From Gammaproteobacteria bacterium (GTDB lineage Bacteria; Pseudomonadota; Gammaproteobacteria; Methylococcales; Methylomonadaceae): 8,305 bases of DNA. The DNA lies in NCBI GenBank assembly GCA_024511045.1, contig JANEMG010000088.1:1-8305 (forward strand), read 5' to 3'. A program made the translations under genes and the position numbers. Below the pieces are notes generated by a model. That model saw nothing but the letters and a program-made list of their open reading frames with translations, had not been told where the DNA came from and searched no databases. Below, piece by piece: positions 6,497 to 8,305 of this stretch. Within the stretch, counting starts at the first letter, position 1. Every line of letters begins with the position of its first letter.

Positions 6497-7707
6497 GCCA
6501 TTTCAGGATCGCACTCCTTCTCCTCTCGCTGCTCTTTTCGGCTCCGACGCCCAGTTGGGCGGCCAGCGACGGCAAGCCGGCGACGGTTTCCCCCTGGCTG
6601 TACAAGAAACTCCAGAAAACCGAACGCCTGATCGCCAAAAAATCCTATGGGCATGCCGGCAAAATGCTGAGGATGCTTTTGAACAAGGTCGATCAGGGCA
6701 GTTACGAACAGGCGCTCGTGCTGCGCAGCCTGTCTTCCGTCTATGCGCTGCAGAACCGGTATGGCAAAGCCGCCGAGGCCATGGCGCGCTGCGTCGCACT
6801 GAACGTCCTGCCCGAGCAACAGCAGCAGGCGCTGTTGAACCTGGGACAGCTGTACATGGCTACCGAAAACTATCGCAAGGCGGTGCGGATTCTGGAACCC
6901 TGGCTGGCTGAAAACCCCGCGCCCAATGCCGAACTCTACGTACTTCTGGCCAATGCCTACGCCCAGTTGAAGCAATACCGCAAGGCCCTGCCATACATAG
7001 AGAAAGCCATCAAGAGCTCGAAAAAACCGGTGGAATCCTGGTATCAGCTCAACCTGGCTCTGTATTACGAACTGAACGATTACCGGTCAGCGGCGAGAAT
7101 CCTGCAACGCATGATCCAGCATTTTCCAGACAAGAAGGAATACTGGGAACAACTGGCGGCTGTCCACCAGCTGCTGAAGCAATACAAAAAAGTCGTCGCC
7201 ATCAAAGACCTGGCCTACAGGAAAGGCCTGCTCACCAGAGAAAAGGAAATCCTGGATCTGGCCAATCTGTTTCTGTATGTCGACGCCCCCTACAAGGCGG
7301 GAAAGCTGCTGACTGATGAAATACAAAAGGGGCGCGTCGCCGGCAATTCAAAAAACTGGGAACTGCTGGCCAATGCCTGGACCCAGGCCAGGGAATACAA
7401 GCAGGCAGCAGCGGCGCTGGAAACCGCCGCACGGCTGAACGCCAAGGGGCGCCTGTATCTGCAGCTGGGCCAGGTCTACGTTGCCCAGGAACAGTGGCGC
7501 AAAGCGATCATGGCATTGAACAAGGCCATCGAAAAAGGCGGCCTGAAACATCCGGGAACGGCCTATATTCTGCTGGGCATGAGTCATTACGAACTGCAAC
7601 AGCTGAAATCCGCCCGCCAGGCCTTCAACAAGGCGGCAAAATACAAGAAAACCCGAGCAGCAGCCAGGCAGTGGCTGAATTATATGGCCAATGACACCCC
7701 CGGCTGA
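6493..7707 (+). CDS. Periplasmic tetratricopeptide-repeat protein of the Ton operon
   Basis: This 404-residue protein has a signal peptide (residues 1-23, hydrophobic IALLLLSLLFSA, ending PSWA) and then a series of TPR helix pairs filling the chain. Clear units begin near residues 72, 111, 146, 180, 217, 287, 319 and 355, with typical forms such as LLNLGQLYMATENYRKAVRI, YVLLANAYAQLKQYRKALPY and LYLQLGQVYVAQEQWRKAIM. The sequence is Lys-rich, with no catalytic motif or membrane helix beyond the signal peptide. TPR proteins are protein-binding scaffolds, and a TPR gene often closes TtpC-type Ton operons. A role in assembling or guiding the TtpC-ExbB-ExbD-TonB complex in the periplasm is inferred. 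The ATG at 6493 is chosen because it overlaps the tonB stop and gives a clean signal peptide; the frame itself is open from 6412. The end lies 122 bases before the terminator. Confidence 0.88.
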   Translation: MSHFRIALLLLSLLFSAPTPSWAASDGKPATVSPWLYKKLQKTERLIAKKSYGHAGKMLRMLLNKVDQGSYEQALVLRSLSSVYALQNRYGKAAEAMARCVALNVLPEQQQQALLNLGQLYMATENYRKAVRILEPWLAENPAPNAELYVLLANAYAQLKQYRKALPYIEKAIKSSKKPVESWYQLNLALYYELNDYRSAARILQRMIQHFPDKKEYWEQLAAVHQLLKQYKKVVAIKDLAYRKGLLTREKEILDLANLFLYVDAPYKAGKLLTDEIQKGRVAGNSKNWELLANAWTQAREYKQAAAALETAARLNAKGRLYLQLGQVYVAQEQWRKAIMALNKAIEKGGLKHPGTAYILLGMSHYELQQLKSARQAFNKAAKYKKTRAAARQWLNYMANDTPG

Positions 7708-7829
7708 GTGATAGCAGTGCAAGGGCGCACATGTGAACTGCCCCGCATCACGCGATAGCGAAATCCGGTATTCAATCGAGGGCTATTCAGTTAGCGTCTA
7801 TAAACACCCATCCATGGCGTATTTAAAGA

Positions 7830-7862
7830 AAGAAAACAGCACATGCGATTGGCTGTTTTCTT
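7830..7862. terminator. Bidirectional intrinsic terminator at the end of the Ton operon
   Basis: AAGAAAACAGC (7830-7840) pairs perfectly over 11 bases with GCTGTTTTCTT (7852-7862) around an 11-base loop. On the plus strand the 3' arm supplies TTTTCTT. On the minus strand the arm is followed by a T-rich run (complement of ATTTAAAGAAAG), so it can also end transcription of the convergent minus-strand gene. Confidence 0.7.
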
Positions 7863-7871
7863 CTGATGATG

Positions 7872-7891
7872 CCGGCACTTGCCTGTGCTGG
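7872..7891. repeat. Small hairpin CCGGCAC/GTGCTGG
   Basis: CCGGCAC (7872-7878) pairs with GTGCTGG (7885-7891) with one G-T wobble around a six-base loop, ten bases after the terminator. It has no T tract and no known function. Confidence 0.5.
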
Positions 7892-7895
7892 AATT

Positions 7896-7922
7896 AGTTC
7901 CCGTCATTTATAGACGGGAGCT
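7896..7922. repeat. Hairpin AGTTCCCGTC/GACGGGAGCT at the 3' end of the minus-strand gene
   Basis: AGTTCCCGTC (7896-7905) pairs with GACGGGAGCT (7913-7922) with one G-T wobble and the loop ATTTATA. Its right arm reaches into the stop codon of the minus-strand gene (7921-7923). It may serve as a first, T-poor terminator or mRNA 3'-end stabiliser for that gene. Confidence 0.55.
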
Positions 7923-8214
7923 ATTTATAAACGATCGTATTGGCAGATACCGAATAGTTGTCCTGAAAAAACAAGAACAGGAAATTCCATTTCAAGGATC
8001 TGTCTTCGATAACGTTGACAAATTGTGCTGACTTGCCTTCCAGATGAGCGCCTTGCCGCATTTCTTTCCAAGCCAGAATAGCCAGGTTCTGGTCCCGGCA
8101 AAGTGGAATAGAGAAGAGAATATAAAAACAGCTTGCCTGGCCCGAGACGTTGATTGTCTCCATGGTAAAATTGGGTGAATTTAAATCAAATTCAGTTGAG
8201 GTAACTGAAGTTTC
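7921..8214 (-). pseudogene. N-terminally truncated conserved hypothetical protein, probably a lipoprotein remnant
   Basis: On the minus strand, about 97 codons read like a real small domain: TSVTSTEFDLNSPNFTMETI, then VSGQASCFYILFSIPLC, EGKSAQFVNVIEDRSLKWNF and the end SVSANTIVYK. The alternating hydrophobic pattern and motif-like spacing suggest the C-terminal domain of a small secreted or lipoprotein family, but I cannot name it. The ATG at 8163 has no ribosome binding site (upstream is pyrimidine-rich TTCACCCAATTTTACC) and would cut into the domain. Upstream the frame stays open only to a stop at 8251-8253, and the added residues (SLRSPWRSAWE) do not form a signal peptide. The gene has most likely lost its start and export signal. 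It is AT-richer than the operon. It converges on the Ton operon and shares its terminator. Confidence 0.5.
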
Positions 8215-8220
8215 CCACGC

Positions 8221-8292
8221 TGACCGCCATGGAGAGCGAAGCGAAGGCGGTTAGTCCCCGGTAGCGACCAGGGCCGCACTGTTTATCCGGGG
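8221..8292. repeat. Hairpin-rich segment at the window edge
   Basis: ACCGCC (8223-8228) pairs with GGCGGT (8246-8251), and CCCCGG (8256-8261) pairs with CCGGGG (8287-8292). No reading frame here resembles a known protein. The segment lies where the missing 5' part of the minus-strand gene should be and may be a short repeat or the edge of an inserted element. The window ends too soon to tell. Confidence 0.3.
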
Positions 8293-8305
8293 TGCGATAG
8301 CGCAG

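Noticed and set aside
1..8305. CRISPR array, tRNA, rRNA or transposase
   Set aside because: I saw no regularly spaced direct repeats, no cloverleaf-like tRNA sequence, no rRNA motifs and no transposase or integrase motifs on either strand.

Overview
This 8.3-kb window looks like the chromosome of a GC-rich gammaproteobacterium. The main clue is an intact six-gene Ton operon of the 'TonB2/TtpC' type: DUF3450 protein, long ExbB-like TtpC, short ExbB, ExbD, short TonB and a TPR protein. From established knowledge this layout occurs in vibrios, Shewanella and many environmental gammaproteobacteria. I cannot name genus or species from the sequence.

Layout. (1) 88-1454 (+) is a POT/PTR2 proton-coupled peptide transporter whose conserved protein is spread over three reading frames, so it is called a pseudogene. 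(2) 1455-2021 holds no convincing gene. It carries a strong 11-bp hairpin and, just after it, a plausible sigma70 promoter for the next gene. (3) 2022-2636 (+) is a TonB-dependent outer-membrane receptor reduced to its signal peptide, part of the plug and the last barrel strands, fused in frame. Roughly 450 residues are missing. (4) 2637-2828 holds a 13-bp-stem hairpin, then a near-consensus sigma70 promoter whose -10 overlaps the inverted repeat GATAA-GG-TTATC. (5) 2829-7707 (+) is the Ton operon: six intact genes whose starts and stops overlap or abut, with a 10-bp gap only before exbD. (6) 7830-7862 is a bidirectional intrinsic terminator, followed by two more hairpins. (7) 7921 to about 8214 (-) is a convergent small-protein gene that has lost its N-terminus, next to about 85 bases of hairpin-rich sequence running to the window edge.

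How the genes work together. ExbB and ExbD form the proton-driven inner-membrane motor, and TonB carries its energy across the periplasm to outer-membrane receptors. TtpC is a second ExbB-like membrane protein with a large periplasmic coiled-coil domain. The DUF3450 and TPR proteins have signal peptides and are probably periplasmic partners. The receptor upstream would be the natural client of this operon but is internally deleted, so here the Ton machinery must serve receptors encoded elsewhere, or the deletion is recent or an assembly artefact.

I found no RNA gene, CRISPR array, transposase or origin. The operon is a recognisable family, not a new system. The most unusual features are the three damaged genes around it and the regulatory sequence between receptor and operon.
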